From Bacteroidales bacterium (lineage in GTDB: Bacteria > Bacteroidota > Bacteroidia > Bacteroidales > F082), in NCBI GenBank assembly GCA_030690365.1, contig JAUYGX010000071.1:1-40720 (forward strand): 40,720 nucleotides of DNA, given 5' to 3'. Positions 27,777 to 37,700 of this stretch are shown here, piece after piece (within the stretch, counting starts at the first letter, position 1; each line of letters begins with the position of its first letter). The notes under the pieces are model-generated. The model had not been told where the DNA came from. It made no database searches and saw nothing but the letters and a program-made list of their open reading frames with translations. The translations under genes and the position numbers were made by a program.

Positions 27777-27823
27777 ATTGGGGTTAAGTTTTTAGTTTTG
27801 TTTTAGGTTGAGAAATCATCACT

Positions 27824-27913
27824 TCTCGTCCGCGTTTGCAACGCGGATGTTGTAGATGTATATCTATGGATTATTAGGCTTGAATTGCATCCGAGTTGCA
27901 AACGCGGACGAGA
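27824..27913. repeat. REP/BIME-like inverted repeat pair
   Basis: Two 26-bp arms, 27824-27849 and 27888-27913, are inverted copies with 25 of 26 bases matching, separated by 38 bases. Each arm is itself a hairpin: the left arm contains TCCGCGTT-TGC-AACGCGGA, a perfect 8-bp stem. The right arm carries one mismatch in its stem. This paired-hairpin architecture is that of bacterial REP/BIME elements, which are mobilised by RAYT transposases. No transposase gene is in the window. Confidence 0.75.
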
Positions 27914-27968
27914 GATGGGTTAATGTCTGATAATAAGTTGGTTGTCTGTTATCCGTTTTATGCCGAAT

Positions 27969-28006
27969 AAACAAGCGGTTGAATTGATAAATTCGTCCGC
28001 TTGTTT
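27969..28006. repeat. Nested hairpin of unknown role
   Basis: AAACAAGCGG (27969-27978) pairs perfectly with CCGCTTGTTT (27997-28006). Inside it, after a 2-base internal mismatch on each side, GAATT pairs with AATTC around a GATA loop. Four T end the right arm. It could be a weak terminator or part of a small RNA. Confidence 0.5.
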
Positions 28007-28109
28007 TACCAAAATTAACCGCATGTTTTCTGACTTTTGTCTGCATTTTTTCCCAAGGCGGTTTTGAAGCACTATTGGATCATTGCTTTTTCCCCTACAA
28101 ACCAAATCA

Positions 28110-28146
28110 AAAAAAGCCCCGGTCATTTTCTGACCGGGGCTTTTTT
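28110..28146. terminator. Strong bidirectional terminator
   Basis: A 16-bp perfect stem, AAAAAAGCCCCGGTCA (28110-28125) with TGACCGGGGCTTTTTT (28131-28146), and a TTTTC loop. It is placed just past the stop of the minus-strand PLD gene and can also stop plus-strand read-through. Confidence 0.92.
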
Positions 28147-28184
28147 ATAGTTGATAAAATTGGATCAACAGTTTTTTTGGCGAT

Positions 28185-30713
28185 TTATTTAATCACCACC
28201 TTATAGTTTAAAGTTCCTTTTTCGGTAACCAAATTCAATACATAAACGCCTTTTGACAGTCCGTTTACATCCAAACTCAGCTCATTATTGCCTTTGTTGG
28301 CACTGTATTTATTTGAAATGACTTGCCTGCCTGAGAGGTCATTCAGACTGATCTGAAGATCGACCCGGTCTTTTGCATTAAAAGAAACGTTGATTTTATC
28401 TTTGGCAGGATTTGGGAAGACACTTACAGTACCAGCTCCAAACAATTCATCAATACCGCTGTTGTCGATTACGGTGAAGTAAACTTTTGCAATAGAAAAG
28501 AGGGTAGGGGCAGCTTGATAGGTAATTCTGTACTCCATGGAATCGGTTCCATAAAATCCTTGGTTGGGAGCATAAATAATGACATTTGGATTGGAGAAAG
28601 TGGTGGAGGAACTGCCTTGCGATGACTGTGTTTCAACAGAAATAGAAACAGGAGCCAACTTTAAATCGTTTTCCAAAACAGGAACTGCAATACTTTGATT
28701 AATAACGGTTTCGGCTTGGTCGTTAACGGCTGTCGGAGGTTCAGTCAGTTCATATAAAACACCCAGGTTTTCAACAAACCGTTGCACAAACTGTTGGTAA
28801 TAAATATTGGCCAACGTACCATCATGAACAATCACAGTATTTTCGTCATTATCGTTGTTAGCAGCAGCACTCCAATTGTGTGATCCGGTAAATAACATTG
28901 GGTCAGAAGATGGGGCTCCCTGATCAACGATCATGTATTTGTGATGCATAATTCCCGGAGATACATCATCAAAGGTATAATGTGTTGTTAAGGATGCTTC
29001 CAGCAGATTGTTTACATTAACATCATTATTTGCTTCGTTGTTGGTGATTACATTTACAGCAACTCCCGCTGAGTGTCTGTCAACAATGGCATCTGCCATT
29101 TCGATGCGTGTGATGAGCATGGTGGCGATGCTGAGATCATTGTCAGCGGTGCCGATAACATCGACTATTTTACTATTTACTCCATCTGAAGGGCTAAAAT
29201 AGCATTCAACCCTTTTGCCATTGATTTTAAATTCGTGAGGAGTATTGTTCTTTTTAGCGGATCCAAATTTGGCATTAGCAGCATTAGGTTCGTCGCCATA
29301 AGATCCCCACATTTCTTCAAATTCAATCTGGTAAGTGCGGGCGAGACTTTGATCCTGGATAATGATCACATTATTGGCGTCAAGATTAATCTGACCACTG
29401 GTAAAGTTGGTTGACCCTGTCCATACAATGGGGTCGTTAGCATCGGCTGATTGTGCATCAAAAATCAGAAATTTGTTGTGCATAATGCCAGTGCGTTGCG
29501 AACCGTTTGGCCCGATAAGTACATGAACAGCTGTTCCAGCCAATTCATCAATTCCAAAGTTTGCAGTCGTACCGCATCCAATAACACGTACCCGAACTCC
29601 ACGATCAGCTGCAGCAATTAAGGCATTGCTTATATTACTGATTCCACTATTGTTAAAATTATACATGGTAAAATCAATGGTGTACTTTGCACGATTAATG
29701 TAATTGATCACCGTGTCGTCGATAAGCTCGGGAAGATATATTGCATCCACCCCGGTAGAATAGGAAACATCAACCGGGCTATTAAAATATGCTTTCATAT
29801 TTCCTGATGAATTTGAAATGGTAGCAAAGGAAACAACACCTGATTTAGCTGTATCATTCCCGCTAACTGAAAAAGCCTGAACCCAGGTAATTTCACCTGG
29901 GTTTAAACCAGCAAGGTCGATGCTGTGACTTGTGCTACCACCTGCCCCGGAAGCAATGTTGCTTGTGACAGTTTCTTCAGTGTCACCATAAAATAATTCA
30001 GAGGTACCTGCAATATTGGTATTCCAGGAGAAATCGAGTGACGTCTGTGTAAAATCTATATTATTTAATTCATCAACAAAGTAAATTGAACTCGGAATAT
30101 AAATATCATTTAAATCGCGTGGTAGTACCTGATAACCTGCGTTAGGATTGGCATAATCAAATTGTGAGCACAAGGCTGTTAAGGTAATGGGTGTGCTGGG
30201 GATAATAGTTCCAACCATATCCTGGCCATTTTTTATGTACATATATCCTGTTTCACCGTTAGCATTGAAAGTGTACTTTTTATTTCCGGTAAAAGTTTGT
30301 CCCGCATCATTAAAAAGCACTTCATTAATTTCAATTAACTGACTTTCATATGATTCTGAAATTTGATTTGGGGTCAATACAATTGGATCCGGTAATACAT
30401 TGCCTGTAGAGTTGACCACAACGCTGGTCAAGGGGTCGAGCTCTAGAAGTTGGTTGTATATTTTAAGCTTCCCGGTCACCGTAATCGAATCGCCACGGTT
30501 TACAATGCCCACTGCAGAGCCGTAGGCTGCAATACCAGCAGTACCATCCTGAAAATATCGGATGATACCCAATTCAGAGCCGTTGGTAGCAATCCCTTTG
30601 ACTGTGACTACGGTTCCTTCAGGCATATTACGCGCTTCGAGGATGGTGTTTTGAGCGTAATTCAACGTAATGAATCCGGTAAGGAAAAAAGTGATGATGA
30701 TTAGTTTTCTCAT
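28185..30713 (-). CDS. Secreted phospholipase D-like protein with OB-fold domain and T9SS type A tail
   Basis: An 842-residue exported protein. After a signal peptide (1-20) comes an OB-fold-like domain (about 22-200: VVTVKGIATNGSELGIIRYFQDG, GDSITVTGKL) of the kind found in secreted nucleases. A short Fn3-like segment (about 210-300) follows, then two PLD domains, each with a complete HKD motif and the following Asn: His412-x-Lys414...Asp419 with GSTNFT, and His590-x-Lys592...Asp597 with GSHNWS. A cadherin-like module (about 672-760) and a type A sorting tail (VSVFPNPAKDK...KVVIK) end it. Two HKDs in one chain form one phosphodiesterase active site. DNA, RNA or phospholipid are all possible substrates; the OB domain favours nucleic acid, by inference. 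It is the third gene after a lamin-tail protein and a TonB receptor, 100 bases downstream of the latter. Confidence 0.88.
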   Translation of the reverse strand: MRKLIIITFFLTGFITLNYAQNTILEARNMPEGTVVTVKGIATNGSELGIIRYFQDGTAGIAAYGSAVGIVNRGDSITVTGKLKIYNQLLELDPLTSVVVNSTGNVLPDPIVLTPNQISESYESQLIEINEVLFNDAGQTFTGNKKYTFNANGETGYMYIKNGQDMVGTIIPSTPITLTALCSQFDYANPNAGYQVLPRDLNDIYIPSSIYFVDELNNIDFTQTSLDFSWNTNIAGTSELFYGDTEETVTSNIASGAGGSTSHSIDLAGLNPGEITWVQAFSVSGNDTAKSGVVSFATISNSSGNMKAYFNSPVDVSYSTGVDAIYLPELIDDTVINYINRAKYTIDFTMYNFNNSGISNISNALIAAADRGVRVRVIGCGTTANFGIDELAGTAVHVLIGPNGSQRTGIMHNKFLIFDAQSADANDPIVWTGSTNFTSGQINLDANNVIIIQDQSLARTYQIEFEEMWGSYGDEPNAANAKFGSAKKNNTPHEFKINGKRVECYFSPSDGVNSKIVDVIGTADNDLSIATMLITRIEMADAIVDRHSAGVAVNVITNNEANNDVNVNNLLEASLTTHYTFDDVSPGIMHHKYMIVDQGAPSSDPMLFTGSHNWSAAANNDNDENTVIVHDGTLANIYYQQFVQRFVENLGVLYELTEPPTAVNDQAETVINQSIAVPVLENDLKLAPVSISVETQSSQGSSSTTFSNPNVIIYAPNQGFYGTDSMEYRITYQAAPTLFSIAKVYFTVIDNSGIDELFGAGTVSVFPNPAKDKINVSFNAKDRVDLQISLNDLSGRQVISNKYSANKGNNELSLDVNGLSKGVYVLNLVTEKGTLNYKVVIK

Positions 30714-30813
30714 TTTAGTAGTATTTTATTCCATTTTCTTTTTTAAATTATAAATACTCAAACTTCATTGTTATCAGTGTAGTCAGAATATTTTAAACAA
30801 TTCACGATTTATT

Positions 30814-33579
30814 TTATAAACTAATTTGGAGTGAAATATTGAATCTGCGTCCCATACCCATAAACACGCCAGCCGACATGGCATCGTTGTTTTGTATTGT
30901 ACTTGAGTAAGTATCGTTGTTCTGGGCATCCGAAATATATACCTCATCAAATGCATTGAGAATACTCGCTCTTAAATCGAATTGTACTTTTTTATAATAC
31001 ATTTTATAGCCGGCATTCAAGTCAATCAGCATATATGAAGGTGTTTTCCATGAATCTTTAGGATTTCCATTTTCGTCAAATGAAGCAGGGTATATAGTCG
31101 GATTCAGAAGGAGTGGATTAAACTCGGAAAAATATCTATCGAAATACGTTGCTCTACCACTTACATATACGTTTTTAATGGGTTCGTATCGTAAGCCAAG
31201 ACCTAATTGAGTTTGTGCCGCATCGCCAACGTGAACACCTTTGGCATTAAAGTATTCGGTTTTTTTATAAATATTATTGTCGTCATAAATACGAACTGAG
31301 TCAGCAGAAGTCCACCTCCAGTCGCCAATTGATACCAATCCATTCATTTTTAGATTGTCTAAAATCTTATACTCAAAATCAAATTCTACACCCATATGAA
31401 GAGCATCCATCCCCTGTATATTGAAATATCCATCGGTGTCCCCATCAAGTTTTACAGGTACTGTTCTGCCTGGTTTATTTTCCCATATGGTATAGTAAAC
31501 ATTTGTATTCATCGATAAAACACGGCTATTATATGAGTAGCCAAGTTCGACAGCTTTTATAAACTCATTTTTAATATTTCTTAACAGGTTAACAGTATAG
31601 TTTTCGTAAACACTGCTAAAAATAGGGGCCTTTGATAAATAGCCAATGTTCCCGAAAATATTTGACCTTTCTGACAAATTGTAGTTTAAACCTCCTTTAA
31701 TGGTAAACCCCGGAAGCCATTTCCAATCTGACTGCGGGTATTTTACTCCTGGCGAATTTGCATCGTATATTTGTCCCTGGTACTCATAAGGCTCACTACC
31801 ATATCCAAATTTTATTATAGTGTCATTTACTTTTATCTGACGAGCTTTGAAATAGTCTATTTTCTTATAGCCTGAATAAGCTGCCGTTAAATTAAGAAAA
31901 GTTGAGAAATTACCCGACTTGTATTCTAACTGGGTAAATACACCACCCCAGTTGACGAAAGCCTCATCATGGTAGTTGGTTTTATCACCAACAAACAATT
32001 GTGCATCCGGGTTACGGTTACTATTTCCTTTATCTGTTGTGTACTCACCTCCAAGTAAATCATAAACTTCTTCATAGTGTTCGCCCACATAATTTCTTAA
32101 GTCGATACCTCCCGAAAAGGTAAGCTCGTCATTAATTTTATAATTAAAGGTGGAGAGTAAGCCAACCCATCGGTGGTTGTTATTAGCACTTCGTATATAC
32201 TGCCATGATTGTGATTGATCCGGGTATGTAGTATCTGTAAAGTTATTCACATTTATATCGTAATACGTTTGCAGGTCAATTTGTCCTTCGTCAGTAATGT
32301 ATTGTCTAGGTACCGTCCGTTTTAATGATGTTCCACCACCTTTTCCCAATGACAAGTAAACAATATTTGATAAAAAGAACCGATCGTTTGCAGTCCAAAA
32401 ATGCCTCAAAGTAAACAGGGGTTTGTGGTAATAGTTCACTTTATCATTCAGAACTATATTTTTGCCATCGGTAGTGGTGTACTTACCCCAATCAGAATTG
32501 TATTGCAATCCTTTGTTGAACATTTTAGAAGGGTCAATATTTTCATCAAAATATTCAGCCGGTTCTTTATCAACACCTTGTTTAGCAGCGTATTCACTGT
32601 CGTAGGTAGCAATTGGTTTTTTATATCTGCGTTGCCCGTGTTCCTGGGGGGCACCCATGGCTGTGAAGCTGAGGATATGCTTCCCAATTTTCTTGTCCAC
32701 TTTTAGGTAATAGAACCATCCTTTGGTAAATGTTTGGTCCACCCATCCATTTCCTCTTTTATAGGAGCCGGCCGCGGTAACACCCCAGCCACCCTTAAGC
32801 TGACCACTGGTATAGCCTATCGAAGATCTTAAGTATCCGTTGTCACCAATTTCCTGTTTGATTTTAATTTTACGTTTTTGTGAAATTCCCGCAGTAATAA
32901 TATTCATGGTTCCCCCAATGGAGGGCAACGCAAGTTTAGATGCTCCTAAACCGCGTTGCACCTGAATGGTCTGTGTTACGGCATCAAGTCCAAACCAGTT
33001 GGACCAGTAAACCCAGCCGTTTTCCATGTCGTTTACAGGTAGTCCATCAATCATTACGGCTACATTGCGTTGACTAAATCCCCGGATATTAATCCGGGCA
33101 TCACCATCACCTCCACCTTGTTGCGTTGCATAAACGCCCGGAGTTGAGTTGAGTAACATGGGAATATCCTGTGAGGCAAGTTGTTCCTGTATTTGTGCCG
33201 GATTAATGGTGCTAAAAGCAACAGGGGTTTCCCGCGACCGCGCCAGATCGCCTACAACTTCAACTTCACCGAGGGTAATGGTTTTAAGCTCAATGTTAGC
33301 AGTAATTTTGTTGTTATTTACTGTGACATCCTTTGTTTGAGTCAGATACCCAACATAAGAAATTGTCAAGGAATATGAGCCATTCTCTAAATCAATGTGA
33401 TAAAAGCCATTGATATCGGTAACAGCACCTTTTCCGGGAGCGTAGACAATGTTTACACCTATTAGTGATTCGTTTGTAACAGCATCGGTAACAGTGCCTT
33501 CAACAGAGCCTTGCCCGTAAAAATTGAGGGAATACAAACCCAACAAGACAATTAATAATGTCTTTAAACGTAAAACCAT
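30814..33579 (-). CDS. TonB-dependent receptor with carboxypeptidase-like N-terminal domain
   Basis: A 921-residue outer-membrane receptor. A signal peptide (1 to about 22, ending FYGQ) leads into a carboxypeptidase-regulatory-like beta-sandwich (about 24-105, GSVEGTVTDAVTNESLIGVN). The plug follows (about 115-235: PMLLNSTPGVYATQQGGGDGDARINIRGFSQRNVAVMIDG in segments), and then a 22-strand barrel ending with an aromatic-poor ISLQISL strand. Such receptors import large or scarce substrates using TonB energy. No SusD-like partner is adjacent, so this is not a classical glycan Sus pair. It starts 18 bases after the lamin-tail gene stops, so the two are co-transcribed. The substrate is unknown; the neighbouring PLD protein hints at phosphate-containing polymers or lipids. 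Confidence 0.93.
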   Translation of the reverse strand: MVLRLKTLLIVLLGLYSLNFYGQGSVEGTVTDAVTNESLIGVNIVYAPGKGAVTDINGFYHIDLENGSYSLTISYVGYLTQTKDVTVNNNKITANIELKTITLGEVEVVGDLARSRETPVAFSTINPAQIQEQLASQDIPMLLNSTPGVYATQQGGGDGDARINIRGFSQRNVAVMIDGLPVNDMENGWVYWSNWFGLDAVTQTIQVQRGLGASKLALPSIGGTMNIITAGISQKRKIKIKQEIGDNGYLRSSIGYTSGQLKGGWGVTAAGSYKRGNGWVDQTFTKGWFYYLKVDKKIGKHILSFTAMGAPQEHGQRRYKKPIATYDSEYAAKQGVDKEPAEYFDENIDPSKMFNKGLQYNSDWGKYTTTDGKNIVLNDKVNYYHKPLFTLRHFWTANDRFFLSNIVYLSLGKGGGTSLKRTVPRQYITDEGQIDLQTYYDINVNNFTDTTYPDQSQSWQYIRSANNNHRWVGLLSTFNYKINDELTFSGGIDLRNYVGEHYEEVYDLLGGEYTTDKGNSNRNPDAQLFVGDKTNYHDEAFVNWGGVFTQLEYKSGNFSTFLNLTAAYSGYKKIDYFKARQIKVNDTIIKFGYGSEPYEYQGQIYDANSPGVKYPQSDWKWLPGFTIKGGLNYNLSERSNIFGNIGYLSKAPIFSSVYENYTVNLLRNIKNEFIKAVELGYSYNSRVLSMNTNVYYTIWENKPGRTVPVKLDGDTDGYFNIQGMDALHMGVEFDFEYKILDNLKMNGLVSIGDWRWTSADSVRIYDDNNIYKKTEYFNAKGVHVGDAAQTQLGLGLRYEPIKNVYVSGRATYFDRYFSEFNPLLLNPTIYPASFDENGNPKDSWKTPSYMLIDLNAGYKMYYKKVQFDLRASILNAFDEVYISDAQNNDTYSSTIQNNDAMSAGVFMGMGRRFNISLQISL

Positions 33580-33597
33580 GATTAGGATATTAAGGTG

Positions 33598-34524
33598 TTA
33601 TTTAATAACTAACTTGTTGGTATAAACCGAATTGTCAATAAATTTAGCAGTAACAACATAAATACCAGTGGAGAGGAATTCACCTTCAATTATCACCGTA
33701 CTTTGATTTGTGTACTCTTTTGAGAAAACGAGTTGTCCCAGTTGATTGACAACACTAATAGACTCAATTTTTTCTGAGGCTGAGATAGTTACCATCTTGC
33801 TGGTTGAAGGGTTGGGATACATGACAATAGAATGTTTAAATTCATTTTGGTTTACGCCCAAAGTTCCACAATCGCAGCGGTGTATTCCCAAACTGTCAAA
33901 ATTATCTTTTGCAATGGAGTCCCATTCTACATTTACCATGAATGTTCCCGGGTTGCCACTAACACCGCTCTTAACGGAAGCCTTTCTAATTAAGGTATGG
34001 TCTTTTGTCCAGGATGTCCAATACTGATCACCTGCATAATATGTTGGTGGTATGTCGTTCCAGCCATTAGAACCCGGGTCCGATCCTATCTTTCCAAAAA
34101 TGTCTACAATTTCTCCTATCGTTGTTTCAAGTGTAATGGCATCATTACCATTAAAATACATCGGTGCCGGGTAAATAGCATCATGTAAGTCCCCTTTATC
34201 ATATAGAGCAGGGTCAATAGGTACTGACCAATATGTTCCTACCCATAATGAGTCGGTTTGTCCATTAGTTACCACCACAACACCTTTCGACTGAATAGTT
34301 CCTGACAATACCAACTCGTCTGAAACTACAGGACTTCCGTTTGAATAGCGCCTAATGGCATATTGGCTCAGGTCGATTTCGCCGTTTGTGGGATTGTAAA
34401 TTTCTAAGGCTTTGTTGTTTCCCGCTCCTTCAAGGTATTCCGAAAAGAATAGTTTTGAACATTCCTGTGCATAAATGGAGCCACTAAAAAATGCGGCAAA
34501 CATAATGAGTAATAGTTTTTTCAT
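33598..34524 (-). CDS. Lamin-tail-domain protein with T9SS type A sorting tail
   Basis: A 308-residue exported protein. A signal peptide (MKKLLLIMFAAFFSGSIYAQ, residues 1-20) is followed by a lamin-tail (LTD) immunoglobulin-like domain (about 22-190: LFFSEYLEGAGNNKALEIYNPT, IDLSQYAIRRYSNG, NDAITLE, VDIFGKIG). A type A tail (about 235-308, IVMYPNPSTSK...NKLVIK) ends it. LTD domains often accompany secreted nucleases and other surface enzymes and may bind polymers or tether proteins. The ATG at 34524 is chosen over an upstream in-frame codon at 34578 because it begins the signal peptide and follows a perfect -7 box. It heads the unit with the TonB receptor and, probably, the PLD protein. Confidence 0.88.
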   Translation of the reverse strand: MKKLLLIMFAAFFSGSIYAQECSKLFFSEYLEGAGNNKALEIYNPTNGEIDLSQYAIRRYSNGSPVVSDELVLSGTIQSKGVVVVTNGQTDSLWVGTYWSVPIDPALYDKGDLHDAIYPAPMYFNGNDAITLETTIGEIVDIFGKIGSDPGSNGWNDIPPTYYAGDQYWTSWTKDHTLIRKASVKSGVSGNPGTFMVNVEWDSIAKDNFDSLGIHRCDCGTLGVNQNEFKHSIVMYPNPSTSKMVTISASEKIESISVVNQLGQLVFSKEYTNQSTVIIEGEFLSTGIYVVTAKFIDNSVYTNKLVIK

Positions 34525-34563
34525 TTTAATTCGTATTAAAAGATTAGCGTTTTTATTTTGTGA

Positions 34564-34571
34564 CAAAAGTA
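34564..34571 (-). promoter_or_regulatory. -7 promoter box for the lamin-tail/TonB receptor/PLD unit
   Basis: TACTTTTG on the minus strand, an exact TAnnTTTG match, 39 bases before the ATG at 34524. It overlaps the inverted repeat at 34567-34588. Confidence 0.55.
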
Positions 34572-34588
34572 ACAACAAATAGTTACTT
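34567..34588. promoter_or_regulatory. Inverted repeat overlapping the promoter, candidate operator
   Basis: AAGTAAC (34567-34573) and GTTACTT (34582-34588) are perfect inverted halves separated by 8 bases. One half overlaps the -7 box at 34564-34571, the position expected of a repressor site. The binding protein is unknown. Confidence 0.4.
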
Positions 34589-34756
34589 AATGCGATATGT
34601 TACCAATTATTAATATTTGTAAACATTCTGAATAACACTGTTTATAAGAACTTCCAAATAAAAAGCGGGTTGTAAATATAACATTTTTTTCGGTTGTATG
34701 GCAAAAGGTTGTGTAATACTTATTTTTAAAGCATCTGAAAGAAACAGTGCGGCCTC

Positions 34757-37700
34757 TTATTCCCGATCCAAAGTGATGTCCGACAAAATGGCTAGTGCTT
34801 TTTTTACCGAGCCAACATGTTCAAAACGAAGTGTTAAGCTTTCCTTCACCTGCTTCATCACGCAGGCTTTGGGGTTTTCCTTTAAAAAACCCAATACTTT
34901 TCCAAAGGCTTCCGACTGAAAATAAGGTGCATCCTGGGCGCCTGTAAAATACCCCGACATCCGGTTGTTTTTTAGGTATAGCTTAACAAACCCAATATTT
35001 TTGGCGAGCCAGCGCAGGCGCATCGAATCCATTAAGTCGTGTAAGGGTTGTGGCATGGGACCAAACCGGTCGATAAGCGACTGTCCAAAGTGGACCAAAT
35101 CGGTTTCACTTTCCAGGCTGTCCAGATCCTTGTATATGCTTAACCTTTCGGTGATATTGGTGATGTAGTTATCGGGAATCAGAATTTCCAGGTCGGTTTC
35201 TATCTGACACTCATGCACCCGTTTATTGGTCGTTGTTTCATCCTGGTATATCTCGCCAAACTCGGCTTCTTTAAGTTCCTGCATGGCTTCGTCCAGTATT
35301 TTCTGGTACATCTCATAACCGATGTCGGAAATAAATCCGCTTTGTTCGCCCCCCAGGATGTTTCCTGCTCCGCGGATGTCCAGATCACGCATGGCAATGC
35401 TGAACCCACTTCCCAGATCAGAATGTTCCTCCAGGGCCTTTAATCGTTTGCGGGCTTCCTGCGTGAGCGATGCCACGGGCGGAGCCAGCAAATAACAGAA
35501 TGCTTTTTTATTGCTACGTCCAACACGGCCGCGAAGCTGGTGCAAGTCGCTCAATCCGTAATTTTGCGCATCGTTGATGATGATGGTGTTGGCGTTGCTG
35601 ATGTCGAGACCCGATTCGATGATGGTGGTGGAAAGCAGCACATCGTATTCACCATCAATAAAGTCGAGCATGATGCGCTCCAGTTTTGAACCATCCATTT
35701 GTCCGTGGGCAACGGCGATGCGCACACCGGGGATAAATTTATGCAGCATTTCGTATACATCCAGGATGTTGTTCACCCGGTTGTGTACAAAAAACACCTG
35801 CCCGCCACGCGAAACTTCGTAGTTGATGGCATCGGAAATCACTTCCTCGCCAAACGACCTGATTTCAGTGTGAACGGGATAACGGTTGGGCGGAGGGGTG
35901 TTGATGATGCTTAAATCGCGGGCTCCCATCAGTGAAAACTGTAAGGTTCTGGGGATGGGTGTGGCGGTCAGCGTCAGCGTATCTACGTTGGTGCTTTTCT
36001 GGCGGAGTTTTTCCTTGGCTGCCACGCCGAATTTCTGTTCTTCATCTACAATAAACAAGCCCAGGTTTTTAAACTCAATGTCTTTGCTTAAAATCCGGTG
36101 TGTGCCTATGAGGATATCAATTTTCCCTTCATGCAGTCTGTCGAGGGTTTCCTTTTGCTCTTTGGCGCTTTTAAACCGGTTGATGTAGTCTACCGTAACG
36201 GGAAAATCTTTTAGCCGGTCGCCAAAGGTTTTAAAATGTTGTAAGGCCAGAATGGTAGTGGGAACCAGCACAGCCACCTGTTTGCTGTCGGTGACGGCCT
36301 TAAAGGCCGCACGTACAGCGATTTCTGTTTTGCCAAACCCCACATCGCCACACACAAGCCGATCCATAGGGTAGGAGGCCTCCATGTCTTTTTTGAAATC
36401 AACGGTGGCTTTAATCTGGTCGGGCGTATCTTCATAAATAAACGAAGCCTCCAGTTCATTCTGTAAATAGGTGTCAGGCGTAAACTGAAACCCGCTATCC
36501 GACTTACGCTGGGCGTAAAGTTTGATCAGGTCGCGGGCGATGTCTTTAACTTTTTTCTTGGTTTTGTTTTTCAGGTTGCTCCAGGTGGCCGAGCCCAGTT
36601 TGTTCAGGGTGGGCGGAGTGCCGTCTTTTCCAATATATTTTGAAATGCGGTGCAACGAATGGATGCTCACATAAAGCAGGTCGTTGTTCTTGTATATCAG
36701 CCGGATGGCTTCCTGTTTTTTACCGTTGTTGTCGATCATCTGAAGTCCGTCGAAACGGCCCACGCCATGGTCGATGTGGGTGACAAAATCACCCGGAGTG
36801 AGGTCGTAGAGTTCCTTTAGGGTGATGGATTCTTTCCTGCCAAAGCCTTCGCGGAGTTTAAACCGGTGATAACGATCGAAAAGCTGGTGGTCGGTAAAAT
36901 ACAGGATTTTCAGGTCCTCATCAATAAATCCCTGGCTGATGCTATGGTTTACTGCAGTAAACCGAACCTTTTCTTCTTCCGGTTTGTCGGCTTGCAAATC
37001 TTCAAAAATGCTGTAAAGACGTTCGGTTTGTTTTGGATTGTCAGAAAAAATCAAGCTCTGAAAACCTTCCTCGTGCTTTTGGTGCAGGTTTTCGATAAGT
37101 AAATTAAAATTCTTGTTGAACGAAGGTTGTGGCTTTTGATGAAATGCAAATCCTTGTGAATCGTTAAACCGATCAGCACCATTATATTGTATGGTGGTTA
37201 CAGAAGTAATTTGTTGCATAAAATGCTGGCCATCCACAAAAAGATGCACAGGATCGGGTTTGTTTTCCTTGTCTGAAAGACGTTCGAACGAGGCGATGGC
37301 TTTTTGAAATTCTTCTTCTATCCGCTTGTGTGTGAGATCAATGTCGTCAAACCAAAAAAGGGTGTTGGCCGGCACATAGTCCAGAAAATCGACCCTTTCC
37401 TCTTTAATCATGCGGTCCTGGACATTGGGCAGCAGGGTGATGCGTTGCAGGTTTTGAAGCGACAACTGCGTGGCCGGGCCGAAGGTACGAATGGATTCCA
37501 CTTCATCGCCAAAAAACTCAATGCGATAAGGATGGTCGTTTGAAAAAGAAAACACATCCACAATTCCTCCACGGATGGCAAATTGCCCTGGTTCGGCAAC
37601 AAAATCAACTGCTTCGAAGGCAAATTCACTGAGCAGGTCAACCAGAAAGTCCAGCGAAACTTCCTCTCCCTGTTTTAGTTTCATCAGGTTTTTAGCAAGA

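Larger units (their letters stand above)
27777..28109. other. Gene-free structured intergenic region
   Basis: Between the groEL terminator and the next terminator there is no credible gene. The region holds the REP-like inverted pair at 27824-27913 and a nested hairpin at 27969-28006. The short open frames across it have no protein-like composition. Confidence 0.6.

Noticed and set aside
30814-33579. SusC/SusD polysaccharide utilisation locus
   Set aside because: The receptor has a carboxypeptidase-like domain, but there is no SusD-like lipoprotein and no glycoside hydrolase gene next to it.
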